Below are positions 45,527 to 53,448 of a DNA stretch of 64,000 nucleotides, in pieces. Location: contig NZ_JNWO01000007.1 of the NCBI RefSeq assembly GCF_000716435.1, positions 744,001 through 808,000 of the forward strand. The letters are read 5' to 3'. The notes beneath the pieces were generated by a model. The model saw only the letters and a program-made list of their open reading frames with translations, did not search any database and was not told the origin of the DNA. This stretch comes from Streptomyces xylophagus. GTDB taxonomy: Bacteria > Actinomycetota > Actinomycetes > Streptomycetales > Streptomycetaceae. The translations under genes were made by a program, and so were the position numbers. Positions within the stretch are counted from its first letter, which is position 1. Every line of letters starts with the position of its first letter.

Positions 45527-47152
45527 TCAGTGGACCGGTCCTACGGCGGAGGCGTCGAAGGCATGGGTGACTTCGGGGCTCGTGCCCGGCAGGAGCAGGG
45601 CGCGGGCGCGATCCTCGAAACTCCGGTCGGTGGTGGTGAGGCGGTTGTGGTGCTGGGCGAGGTGTTCGGCCCAGGAGCCGACGAGGTAGTTCTCGATGAA
45701 CCGGCCGGGTTCATTGCCGTCCTGGAAGAGCCCCCAGGTGAGGGCGCCGGTGCGGCGCCGGGAGCGGGCCACGTGGTTCATGGCGTCGATGAACGCGGCC
45801 CTGTCGTCCGGTGCGACGCGGTAGACGACGGAGACCAGCACCGGGCCGTCGGACGGGCCGGGGACGAAGACCAGGGGCGGGGTGGGCCAGTGGTCGGAGA
45901 GGGTGGGGTCGATGCCCTCCATGCCGTAGAGCCGCCACCGGTGAAGGCTGAGCGCGCTCAGCAGCATTACGGCGGTGCCGATGAGGAGGGCGGTGGTCAG
46001 ACCCAGCCATTGCACCAGGGCGCCCCAGACGGGGGCGGCGAGGGCCTGGCCGCCCTGGAAGACCAGGAGGTAGACGGCGAGTCCGCGGGCCCGGACCCAG
46101 CCGGGGAGCCGGGTCTGGATCGCCGCGTTGAGGGTGGACAGGACGCCGATCCAGGCCACTCCGGCGGGCAGCAGCACGAGGACCGCGAGCCAGGTGAGGT
46201 GCACGGTGGCGAGGACCAGCAGGACGAGCGCGAACACGAGGGCACCGGCTGCCAAGATGCCGTTGATGCCCAGGTGTTGGCGCAGCCAGGGCAGGGCGAA
46301 CGCGCCGGCCACCGCGCCGAATCCGACCGCGCCGAGCAGGAGTCCGTAGCCGCCCGACCCCAGTCCGAGGGAGTCGGCGGCGATGAGCGGGAGCAGGGAC
46401 CACAGGGCCGCCGCGCCGGGGATGAACAGGGCCGTGCGCAGCAGGACGCGGCGGATGCCTGGAGCGTTCCAAACGTAGCGGCGGCCCGCGTACAGGGCGG
46501 TCAGGAGCCGTTCCCGCTCGGCTGCGGGGACGGTGGTCCTCGGACGGTGCCACAGGAGCAGTACGGCGGCGATGCCCAGGAACGACAGCGCGTTGAAGCC
46601 GAAGACCCAGCCCGCGCCGGCCGCCGCGACCACGACACCGCCGAGCGCCGGGCCGACCGCGCGTGCGAGGTTCATGTTCACCGCGCCCAGCGCGGACGCC
46701 TGCCCCAACTGCTCCCGCTCCACCAGCTCCGGCTGGATGGCCTGCCACGACGGCCCCATCAGAGCCGTACCGCAGCCGAGGAGGAAGGTGAGAGCGAGCA
46801 GGGGTACGGCCGACAGCGCGTCCGCGAAGGCCAGCACGGTCAGCACTGTTGACACGGCGAACATCGCGACCTGTGCCACCAACAACAACCCCCGCCGGTC
46901 GAACCGGTCCGCGAGGACACCCGAGGGCAGCGCCAGCAGCACGATCGGCAGACTCGACGCCGTCTGGACCAGCGTGACCATGGTCGCCCCGTGCCCGAGC
47001 AACAGCCACTGGGCGCCGACAGTCTGCATCCAGGTGCCGATGTTCGACACGAACTGGGCGATCCACAGCGCCCGGAACACGGGGCGGGCCAGCGGCGCCC
47101 ACGCCGAGCCGGCAGATCGCGCGTTGCTCCCCGTCGTCGTACTCGCGCTCAT
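45527..47152 (-). CDS. MFS transporter with fused C-terminal monooxygenase-like (ABM) domain
   Basis: 541 residues: about 12 membrane helices of the EntS/MFS_3 type (RALWIAQFVSNIGTWMQTVGA, conserved loop GVLADRFDRRGLL) up to about residue 420, then a soluble 110-residue domain (PVLVSVVYRVAPDDRAAFIDAMN; WGLFQDGNEPGRFIENYLVGSWAEH; RLTTTDR) resembling the dimeric ferredoxin-like ABM fold of small monooxygenases. The fusion is a recurring actinobacterial form. It may export a product that the soluble domain binds or senses; neither is proven. Spacing of 54 bp to the upstream amidohydrolase gene suggests one transcript. Confidence 0.9.
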   Translation of the reverse strand: MSASTTTGSNARSAGSAWAPLARPVFRALWIAQFVSNIGTWMQTVGAQWLLLGHGATMVTLVQTASSLPIVLLALPSGVLADRFDRRGLLLVAQVAMFAVSTVLTVLAFADALSAVPLLALTFLLGCGTALMGPSWQAIQPELVEREQLGQASALGAVNMNLARAVGPALGGVVVAAAGAGWVFGFNALSFLGIAAVLLLWHRPRTTVPAAERERLLTALYAGRRYVWNAPGIRRVLLRTALFIPGAAALWSLLPLIAADSLGLGSGGYGLLLGAVGFGAVAGAFALPWLRQHLGINGILAAGALVFALVLLVLATVHLTWLAVLVLLPAGVAWIGVLSTLNAAIQTRLPGWVRARGLAVYLLVFQGGQALAAPVWGALVQWLGLTTALLIGTAVMLLSALSLHRWRLYGMEGIDPTLSDHWPTPPLVFVPGPSDGPVLVSVVYRVAPDDRAAFIDAMNHVARSRRRTGALTWGLFQDGNEPGRFIENYLVGSWAEHLAQHHNRLTTTDRSFEDRARALLLPGTSPEVTHAFDASAVGPVH

Positions 47153-47206
47153 GCTGCTGCTCCTGGAACGAAGTGGGCGGTCGGGAAAGAAGGTACGTCG
47201 GGACGA

Positions 47207-49123
47207 TCAGAGGCAGCCGTCCAGCGGGTCGAGCGCACCGCCAAGTTGATGCGGCACGTGCGACAGGTGCGGTACGCGGTCGAAGTCGCCGCGCCCCTCG
47301 CGCCAGGCGCGCTGCTCCTCGGAGTCGGCCGCCGCCTCGCCGAACGCACGGGCCTGTCGTACGCCCGTCGCCGCCTGGAAGCCGCCGAAGCGGGCGACCG
47401 GGCTCCAGGCGGGGCTGATCTCCGGCAGCGGGGCGGCGATGTTCTCGTAGTCCCCGGCCGCGTGCACGACCTTGCCGCCCGCCACCGTCACCAGTGCCTC
47501 GATACGGTCGATGTCCTCGTCGGCGACGGAGAAGTAGTCGGCGGACAGCACGGCCAGGTCGCCGTACTTGCCCTCGGTGATGGTGCCCTTGACGTCGGCC
47601 TCGCCGGTGAGGTGCGCGCCCGCGCTGGTGTACATCTCCAGGGCGGTGGAACGGTCCACGCGGTTCTCGACCGGGTAGAGGAGCGTGTCGCCAATGGTGC
47701 GGCCGGTCACCAACCAGGACAGCGACAGCCACGGGTTGTAGCTGGAGACGCGGGTGGCGTCGGTGCCAGCGGCGACCAGCAGGCCGGTGTCGCGCATGGC
47801 GCGGATGGGGGGCGCTGTCGCGGCGCGCTCGGCGCCGTAGCGGTCGATGAAGGCCTTGCCCTGGAACATCATGCGGTTCTGCACGGAGACGGCTCCGCCG
47901 AGGGCCTTGATCCGGTCCAGGCTCTCCTGGCTCACGGTCTCCGCGTGATCGAACAACCACCGCGTCCCGTCCGGGAATCCGCCGTCCGCGGCGATCTTCT
48001 CGAAGACGTCGAGGTCCTGGCGGATCGTCTCGTCGTAGGTGGCGTGGAGACGGAATCCCCAGCCGTTGTCGAGGAGGAGTCTGGCCGCCGCTTCGAGCTC
48101 TTCCCTTGCGCGGGCGGTGAGTTCGGGGCGGGGTTCGGCGAAGTTCTCGAAGTCGGCCGGGGACCAGGCGAGGTTCTCGCCGGCGCCGTTGCAGCGCAGC
48201 CATTCGTCGCCGTCGCCCGGGCTGACCATGCCGATCCAGCGGCGCAGGTCGTCGAGTTCCTGCCCGGCGGTCTGCGGGAACAGGTGATAGGCGATACGGA
48301 CCGTGAGTTCGCCGCGCGCGGCGAGTTCGGTGACGGCCGCGTAGTTGTCGGGGAAGTTCTGGAAACCGCCGGCGGCGTCGATGGCGCTGGTGATGCCGAA
48401 GCGGTTGAGTTCCCTCAAGTAGTGCCGGGTGGAGCCGAGTTGGTCCTCGGAGGCGAGGATCGGCCCCTTGGCGAGGGTGGAGTAGAGCAGTCCGGCGGCG
48501 GGCGCGGCGAGCAGCACACCGGTGGGGTTGCCCGCGAAGTCCCGGACGATCTCGCCGCCGGGCGGATTCGGGGTGTCACGGGTGAAGCCGACGGCCTCCA
48601 GCGCGGCCCGGTTGAGGATCGCCGACTGGTACAAGTGCATGACGAATACAGGGGTGTTGGTGGCGGCGGCGTTCAACTCGGAGACTGTCGGCAGCCGCTT
48701 CTCCGCGAACTGCTCCCCCGTCCAGCCCCCAACCACCCGCACCCACTGCCCCGTTGGCGTCCGCTCGGCCTGCTCCTGCAACATCCGCAGGGCGGTGCGC
48801 AACGACCGTACGCCGTCCCAGCGCAGCTCCAGCAGATAGTTCAACCCGCCCCGGATGACGTGCAGATGGGAATCGTTGAGGCCGGGGATCACCCGCCGCC
48901 CGAGCGCGTCGACGACACGGGTGGCGGAGCCGATGTGCGGGACGACGGTCGAGTCGTCCCCTACGGCGGTGAAGACACCGTCGGTGATGGCCACCGCGGA
49001 CGCCGCCGGGCGGGCGGGATCGCCGGTGTGGATACGGGCGTTGCGGACGACGAGCTCGGCGGGGTGCCGGACCCCGTCGTGCGGGCGTATGCCTCCCACG
49101 GGCATGGTGGTGCTGCTGGACAC
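47207..49123 (-). CDS. amidohydrolase, YtcJ/amidohydrolase-3 family
   Basis: 638 residues: VIPGLNDSHLHVIRGGLNY with the H-x-H ligands, RLHATYDETI and WLFDHAETVS with further His ligands, VAAGTDATRVSSYNPW with the active-site Asp, and a C-terminal beta-domain closing with KGTITEGKYGDLAVLSADYF. Members act on amide, urethane or related bonds of varied substrates. The GTG at 49123 is chosen as first start; an in-frame ATG lies six codons later. First gene of the operon divergent from LysR. No signal peptide. Confidence 0.9.
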   Translation of the reverse strand: MSSSTTMPVGGIRPHDGVRHPAELVVRNARIHTGDPARPAASAVAITDGVFTAVGDDSTVVPHIGSATRVVDALGRRVIPGLNDSHLHVIRGGLNYLLELRWDGVRSLRTALRMLQEQAERTPTGQWVRVVGGWTGEQFAEKRLPTVSELNAAATNTPVFVMHLYQSAILNRAALEAVGFTRDTPNPPGGEIVRDFAGNPTGVLLAAPAAGLLYSTLAKGPILASEDQLGSTRHYLRELNRFGITSAIDAAGGFQNFPDNYAAVTELAARGELTVRIAYHLFPQTAGQELDDLRRWIGMVSPGDGDEWLRCNGAGENLAWSPADFENFAEPRPELTARAREELEAAARLLLDNGWGFRLHATYDETIRQDLDVFEKIAADGGFPDGTRWLFDHAETVSQESLDRIKALGGAVSVQNRMMFQGKAFIDRYGAERAATAPPIRAMRDTGLLVAAGTDATRVSSYNPWLSLSWLVTGRTIGDTLLYPVENRVDRSTALEMYTSAGAHLTGEADVKGTITEGKYGDLAVLSADYFSVADEDIDRIEALVTVAGGKVVHAAGDYENIAAPLPEISPAWSPVARFGGFQAATGVRQARAFGEAAADSEEQRAWREGRGDFDRVPHLSHVPHQLGGALDPLDGCL

Positions 49124-49241
49124 GTCGGCTCCTCGGTCGGGTCGATCGACTGGCTGGCGCGCTCGCTGGTTGGCTCGCTGCGCACCTCGACGCTAGGTTT
49201 GCGACAATGGATCGGTCCAACACATGGTTCTGCTCGTATTG

Positions 49242-49256
49242 ATCTGCGAGAGAGAT
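49242..49256. promoter_or_regulatory. LysR box, ATC-N9-GAT
   Basis: ATCTGCGAGAGAGAT fits the classic LysR motif ATC-N9-GAT exactly. It lies 22 bp upstream of the LysR start, in the 154-bp gap with the divergent amidohydrolase. A weaker inverted element, TGGA-TCGG-TCCA, is at 49208-49219 and could be a second contact. Confidence 0.5.
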
Positions 49257-49277
49257 GGATAAAGGGATGAGCGCGCG

Positions 49278-50210
49278 ATGGACCTGAGGCACCTGAAGTA
49301 CTTCCTCGCCGTCGCCGAGACCCGCAACTTCACGCAGGCCGCGGCCAGTTGCTACGTCGCCCAGTCCGCGCTGAGCCAGCAGATCGCGCGGCTGGAGAAG
49401 GACGTGGGCGCCCAACTGTTCAGCCGCACCAGCCGTTCCGTACGGCTTACGGCCGCCGGGGAGCTCCTCGAACCGCTGGCCCGGCGCATCCTCGCCGACG
49501 TCGACAACGCCAGGGCGGCCCTCGACGCGCTGTCCGGGCTGCGGCGCGGGCGGCTGCGCCTGGGCCTCGTCCAGACGCGCGCCTCCTCCGTCGACCTGGT
49601 CGAGGTGATGGCCGACTACCACGCCCGCTACCCGGGCATCGACTTCCATGTGACCAACGCGCCCAGCGCGGAGATGGCCGCGTCGGTCCTGGCCGGGGAT
49701 CTCGACATCGCGGTCGTAGGCCTTGGACCGCGCCAAGTCCCGGAAGGGCTCGACCACTTCGTCCTGGCCAGCGACCCGCTCGTGCTGATCGTGCCCGCGG
49801 GCCACGCGCTGGCCGACGCGGACACCGTCGACCTCGCCGACCTGCCGGAGAGCCACCGGCTCATCCAGTTCACCCGGGGCAGCGGGCTGCGCCGCCAGGT
49901 GGAGGCGGCCTTCGCACGCGCCGGGGTGGAACCCGGCCAGCACTTCCAGGTCGGCCAGATCCACGACATGATCCGGCTGGCCGCGCGGGGCATCGGCGTG
50001 ACGGTCGTACCGCACTCGTCCGTGTTCGACGACTCGGCCCCTCGGGGTGCCGAAGACGCCCGAGGTGTTCTTCCGTACGGCGCCCGCGTGCTGCGTATCG
50101 CGGACGAGGCGGCGGTGCACACCATCTGCGTGGTGCACGACAGCAAGCGGCTGGCGCCGGCCGGGGCCGCGTTCCTCGAAGTGGTGGAGCGCCAGGCGAT
50201 CAAGAGCTAG
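49278..50210 (+). CDS. LysR-family transcriptional regulator
   Basis: 310 residues: N-terminal helix-turn-helix (LKYFLAVAETRNFTQAAASC; SALSQQIARLEKDVGAQLF) and a C-terminal LysR substrate-binding domain with two alpha/beta subdomains (RLRLGLVQTRASSVDLVEV; DIAVVGLGPRQV). It most likely activates the divergent amidohydrolase/MFS/antiporter operon in answer to a small-molecule inducer, and perhaps the DUF1275 and aquaporin genes downstream. Start at the ATG 49278 with AAAGGGA some 10 nt before it. Confidence 0.93.
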   Translation: MDLRHLKYFLAVAETRNFTQAAASCYVAQSALSQQIARLEKDVGAQLFSRTSRSVRLTAAGELLEPLARRILADVDNARAALDALSGLRRGRLRLGLVQTRASSVDLVEVMADYHARYPGIDFHVTNAPSAEMAASVLAGDLDIAVVGLGPRQVPEGLDHFVLASDPLVLIVPAGHALADADTVDLADLPESHRLIQFTRGSGLRRQVEAAFARAGVEPGQHFQVGQIHDMIRLAARGIGVTVVPHSSVFDDSAPRGAEDARGVLPYGARVLRIADEAAVHTICVVHDSKRLAPAGAAFLEVVERQAIKS

Positions 50211-50334
50211 GCGATCGATCGCTCTGGCAGATCGCTGCGCCCGCATCCATATGTTGGACGAAACGCTCCCTGCGGGGCGACGCTCGAGGAAGAAGCCGGG
50301 CGACCGGGAGACCTCCAGCGATGGGAGCAATGCC

Positions 50335-51078
50335 ATGCCTGCCGCACTGCACGACGCGTGGGCCACGGTCGTCCCCGACATGAAGGACCGGCACGGCCCG
50401 CTTCCTCCGCTGATGCTCGCGCTGACGGTGGTCACCGGGCTCGTGGACGCGTTCAGCTATCTCGTCCTCGGCCATGTCTTCGTCGCCAACATGACCGGTA
50501 ACGTCGTCTTCTCCGGCTTCGCGATCGCCGGGGCGGCCGGTTTCTCCCTGGCCGCGTCCCTCGCGGCACTCGCCGCGTTCGCCACGGGCGCGCTGGTCGG
50601 CGGCCGGCTCGCCCACGGGGCCGGCTCCCACCGAGGGCGGGTGCTGCACCTGGCGCTGCTGCTGGAGACGACCCTGGTCCTGGCCGCGTACGTCGTCGCC
50701 CAGGTCACCGACACCGCCGCCGCGCATGTGAGCACGGTCGTCCAGTACGCCCTGATCGCGCTCCTCGGCCTCGCGATGGGCGTGCAGAACGCCACCGCCC
50801 GCGCCCTGGCCGTACCCGACCTGACCACGACCGTACTGACGCTCACCATCACCGGAGTCGCCGCGGACAGCCGTCTCGCGGGCGGCAAGGGCAGCAAGGT
50901 CGGGCGCCGGGTGCTCTCCGCCGGAGCGATGTTCGCGGGCGGTCTCGCCGGTGCCGTCGCGGTCCTGCACGGCGGCCCGGCGCTGCCCTTGCTGTTCGCC
51001 GCGGTGCTGCTGGTGGCGGCCTCCGTCACCGCGTTCGTACTGACCCGCTCCGACGCCTCGTGGACGAAGCCGCTGTGA
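50335..51078 (+). CDS. DUF1275 (YoaK-like) membrane protein
   Basis: 247 residues with about six membrane helices and the DUF1275 marks LVTGLVDAFSYLVLG-like start (TGLVDAFSYLVLGHVF), VANMTGNVVFSG and AMGVQNATAR. The role of the family is unknown; some members border organic-acid or osmolyte genes. ATG 50335 has GGGAG 9 nt upstream. The aquaporin gene follows with overlap, so the two are one unit. Confidence 0.9.
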   Translation: MPAALHDAWATVVPDMKDRHGPLPPLMLALTVVTGLVDAFSYLVLGHVFVANMTGNVVFSGFAIAGAAGFSLAASLAALAAFATGALVGGRLAHGAGSHRGRVLHLALLLETTLVLAAYVVAQVTDTAAAHVSTVVQYALIALLGLAMGVQNATARALAVPDLTTTVLTLTITGVAADSRLAGGKGSKVGRRVLSAGAMFAGGLAGAVAVLHGGPALPLLFAAVLLVAASVTAFVLTRSDASWTKPL

Positions 51079-51893
51079 ACAGAGCCGTCGTGAAGGAAGC
51101 CGCCGTGAAGGACACGCCCGCGAGCCTCCCGTGGCAGCGGACGCTCCACTCCGCATTCCTCGAACTCGCCCTCACCGCAGTCATGTTGTTCGTCGTGGCC
51201 ACCACGGTCCGCTGGCTGCTGGGCACCCTCGCCCCGGCGCACGGCGGCTGGTGGAACACCCCGGAGGGCAGACTCCTCGCGGTGGCCCCCCTCTCCGGCT
51301 ACACGGTCACCGCCGTCATGCTCTCCCCCTGGGGCCGGGTGACCGGCGGCCACGTCAACCCGGCTATCACCCTCGCGATGTGGCGCTACGGCCGCACACC
51401 GGGCCGTGATGTCGCGCCGATCATCGCGGGTCAACTGCTCGGTTCGGTGCTCGGCATCGTGGCCGGACGACTGGTCTGGGGGCCGGTGTTCGCCTCTCCA
51501 GCCGTGAACTTCGCCGTCATCCGACCCGCTCCCGGCTGGAGTTGGGCCGCAGTCGCCGCGGTCGAGGCCGCCACGATGTTCGTCATCGTCGCCGTCGCCG
51601 GGATCGGCGTCTCCAGCCGCCGACTTGGCCCGTTCACCCCCTGGGCGGTGGGCACGATGATCGCCGCGCAGATCGTCGCCTTCGGTACTTTGTCCGGCGG
51701 AATCGCCAACCCTGCACGGGAGTTCGGCCCGGCGCTGCTCTCCGGAGACCTCTCCCTCCTGCCGGCCTATCTCCTCGCTCCGCCGCTCGGGGCGCTCGCG
51801 GCGACGATCGTGATCAACCGGACCAACACCCGCCACCGCACCCCCGCACGAACACCGGCCGACCGCGCACCGGCCCCGGCTCCCCACCCGTAG
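51075..51893 (+). CDS. MIP-family channel (aquaporin/glycerol facilitator-like)
   Basis: About 272 residues with six helices and both NPA loops: GGHVNPAITLAMW and GGIANPAREFGPAL. The Arg of the second NPAR belongs to the selectivity filter. It passes water, glycerol or another small neutral solute. Several in-frame GTG starts are possible: 51075 overlaps the DUF1275 stop (GTGA), while GTG 51105 has AAGGA 8 nt upstream; 51075 is given because such overlaps are common in this genome. The C-terminal tail is Pro/Arg-rich. Its tie to the LysR locus is positional. Confidence 0.9.
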   Translation: MNRAVVKEAAVKDTPASLPWQRTLHSAFLELALTAVMLFVVATTVRWLLGTLAPAHGGWWNTPEGRLLAVAPLSGYTVTAVMLSPWGRVTGGHVNPAITLAMWRYGRTPGRDVAPIIAGQLLGSVLGIVAGRLVWGPVFASPAVNFAVIRPAPGWSWAAVAAVEAATMFVIVAVAGIGVSSRRLGPFTPWAVGTMIAAQIVAFGTLSGGIANPAREFGPALLSGDLSLLPAYLLAPPLGALAATIVINRTNTRHRTPARTPADRAPAPAPHP

Positions 51894-52198
51894 ACAAACC
51901 CCTTGAACGACCCGAGTTGACCGGCTCGGATCCAGAGCGGCGACTCTGGCAGACCTCTCATTCGCCTCCGGTCGAGCCGCGATGGGGACGCCCACCTCCG
52001 ACCCCAGAACCCCGCACCCCGCACGCCACACCCCACCCGCGCTACTCCCTGCCGGCTCCACACCCGGCTTCTGCCCCCACCTGAGGCAGCCACAGGCAGC
52101 CGGTGACGCGCCAATCGGCCCGAAGACTGTCGCATTTGCTGTCGCCGAGGGGGCGATCAACGCTTGTGCACGGTGCCGCAGTTGGGACGGCGTACCGC
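51894..52198. other. gap after the aquaporin gene with two hairpins
   Basis: This 305-bp stretch has no convincing gene. Two small inverted repeats, CCGAG/CTCGG (51912-51929) and CCAGAG/CTCTGG (51932-51949), stand side by side and may end transcription of the aquaporin message, though no T tract follows. The rest is GC-rich without clear signal. Confidence 0.5.
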
Positions 52199-53320
52199 TC
52201 AGGCGCGCGGGCCGTCAGCGCTTGAGGGCCGGGACGCGCCGGGTGCCAGCGGGTCGGGCGGGGGGACGGACGGCGGGCCCGCCGCGCCGGTGCGCAGCCG
52301 CTCGAAGACCAGGTCGAAGGTGAAGCCCGCGGTGAAGCCGAGCGGAATGGTGAAGAACAGCAGTCGGCGCACGTCCAGATGGTCGAGGAGGGTAGGGACG
52401 GTCAGCAGCTGGGAAGCGAAGTAGAGCAGAACGGAGACCAGCCCGGCGCCCAGTCCCCGTACCGCCGCGCGCCCCCAACGCACGTCGCTCTCGAAGGAGT
52501 TGCGCAGGATCGCGCCCGCGGCCGAGGCCACCAGCGGGGCGCCCACCAGGACCAACAGATCCAGGGCGCCCGCCTCCCGCGACTGCCGGGCCGTCACCAG
52601 GGCCGCGAGGGAGACCAGCATGCACACGGCCGCCACGGCGAGCCCCCTGGCCGACCGCCGGGCCGCCGCGCGTTCGTCCCGCGCGCGTTCCGCGAGGGTG
52701 CGCAGCCTGCGTTCCCGCTGCCGGAGCAGACAGGCGACCAGCCGGGAGGCGGACGCCGAGGACCAGTTGTCGCCCATCAGGCGGATGTCGGAGTCGTCCG
52801 CGTCGTTGCGGACCTTGTCGAAGTTGATCCACACCTGGCCGGCCCCGCCGCCGAACGCCGCCACCGTCACCAGCGGCAGACGCTGCGACAGGGCGACGAT
52901 CCCGGACACCCTGGTGGACTGGCCGCCCCCCATCAGCAGCACTCCGTCACAGCTCAGCAGGGTGTGGTAGAAGGCCACCTCCCACTCGCCACTGCTGTCG
53001 CGGAGGATTTCGAGGCCGGCGTGGGCGTCCGGCGCCAGGCCGAAGTCGACGTCGCTGTGGCGCGGCGGGAAGGCCGCCACCCGGCCGGGCTCCGCCTCGG
53101 TGCAGGCGTCCACGTACCCGGCCACGACATCGGTCTCGATGTACTCGGAGCTGCTGGAGAAGACAGCCAGATCGCAGCCGGCCCTGGCTAGTTCTCTGCC
53201 CAGCTGCCGACAGGCCTCGGGAGCGAGATCGGTGGCCTTGAGGGGGTGGGAGAAGGTGCGACCGGGGTCGGTGCTGCCGATGACGGCTATGAGAGGACGC
53301 GCGGAGTGCGGCGAAGTCAT
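52199..53320 (-). CDS. SLOG-domain protein with four C-terminal membrane helices
   Basis: 373 residues. The first 165 show a SLOG/LOG-like Rossmannoid fold: PLIAVIGSTDPG, ACRQLGRELARAGCDLAVF, and GVLLMGGGQSTRVSG, the Gly-rich loop that binds nucleotides or nucleotide-sugars. A charged linker (about 195-225) leads to four hydrophobic segments (about 228-248, 254-276, 290-312, 322-345). SLOG proteins with membrane segments are predicted nucleotide-ligand-gated effectors in bacterial conflict systems. It is divergent from the TIR-PNP gene with a 128-bp gap. The ATG has no Shine-Dalgarno match, so a leaderless message is possible. Function inferred from domain and context only. Confidence 0.8.
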   Translation of the reverse strand: MTSPHSARPLIAVIGSTDPGRTFSHPLKATDLAPEACRQLGRELARAGCDLAVFSSSSEYIETDVVAGYVDACTEAEPGRVAAFPPRHSDVDFGLAPDAHAGLEILRDSSGEWEVAFYHTLLSCDGVLLMGGGQSTRVSGIVALSQRLPLVTVAAFGGGAGQVWINFDKVRNDADDSDIRLMGDNWSSASASRLVACLLRQRERRLRTLAERARDERAAARRSARGLAVAAVCMLVSLAALVTARQSREAGALDLLVLVGAPLVASAAGAILRNSFESDVRWGRAAVRGLGAGLVSVLLYFASQLLTVPTLLDHLDVRRLLFFTIPLGFTAGFTFDLVFERLRTGAAGPPSVPPPDPLAPGASRPSSADGPRA

Positions 53321-53330
53321 GTAGCAGTCT

Positions 53331-53342
53331 AGGCAGTTGCCT
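53331..53342. promoter_or_regulatory. inverted repeat in the SLOG/TIR divergent promoter region
   Basis: AGGCA and TGCCT flank GT at 53331-53342, 11 bp before the SLOG start codon on the minus strand, next to a TAGACT that could be its -10 box. A repressor bound here would block the SLOG promoter. Supported by symmetry and position only. Confidence 0.35.
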
Positions 53343-53364
53343 CTGATGTGTCTCGACTGGTTCA

Positions 53365-53386
53365 GCGGCTTATCGCCGCATTTTTT
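53365..53386 (+). terminator. intrinsic-terminator-like hairpin in the leader of the TIR operon
   Basis: GCGGC (53365-53369) and GCCGC (53375-53379) form a perfect 5-bp stem with loop TTATC, followed by A and six T. On the plus strand no gene lies just upstream, because the SLOG gene faces away, so it does not end a known transcript. It sits 63 bp before the TIR start and could act as an attenuator. The T run is striking in this GC-rich DNA. Confidence 0.5.
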
Positions 53387-53448
53387 GGAGTTCGGGGTGT
53401 AGCCGGGGGCGTGCGGGGGGATGGGTGAGCCGACGGTGGGGAGAAGTG

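Noticed and set aside
51060..51104. Repeated GTG-rich sequence at the start of the aquaporin gene as a tandem repeat element
   Set aside because: The similarity between GTCGTGAAGGAAGCC and GCCGTGAAGGAC is short and coding; more likely start-site ambiguity than a repeat with a role.
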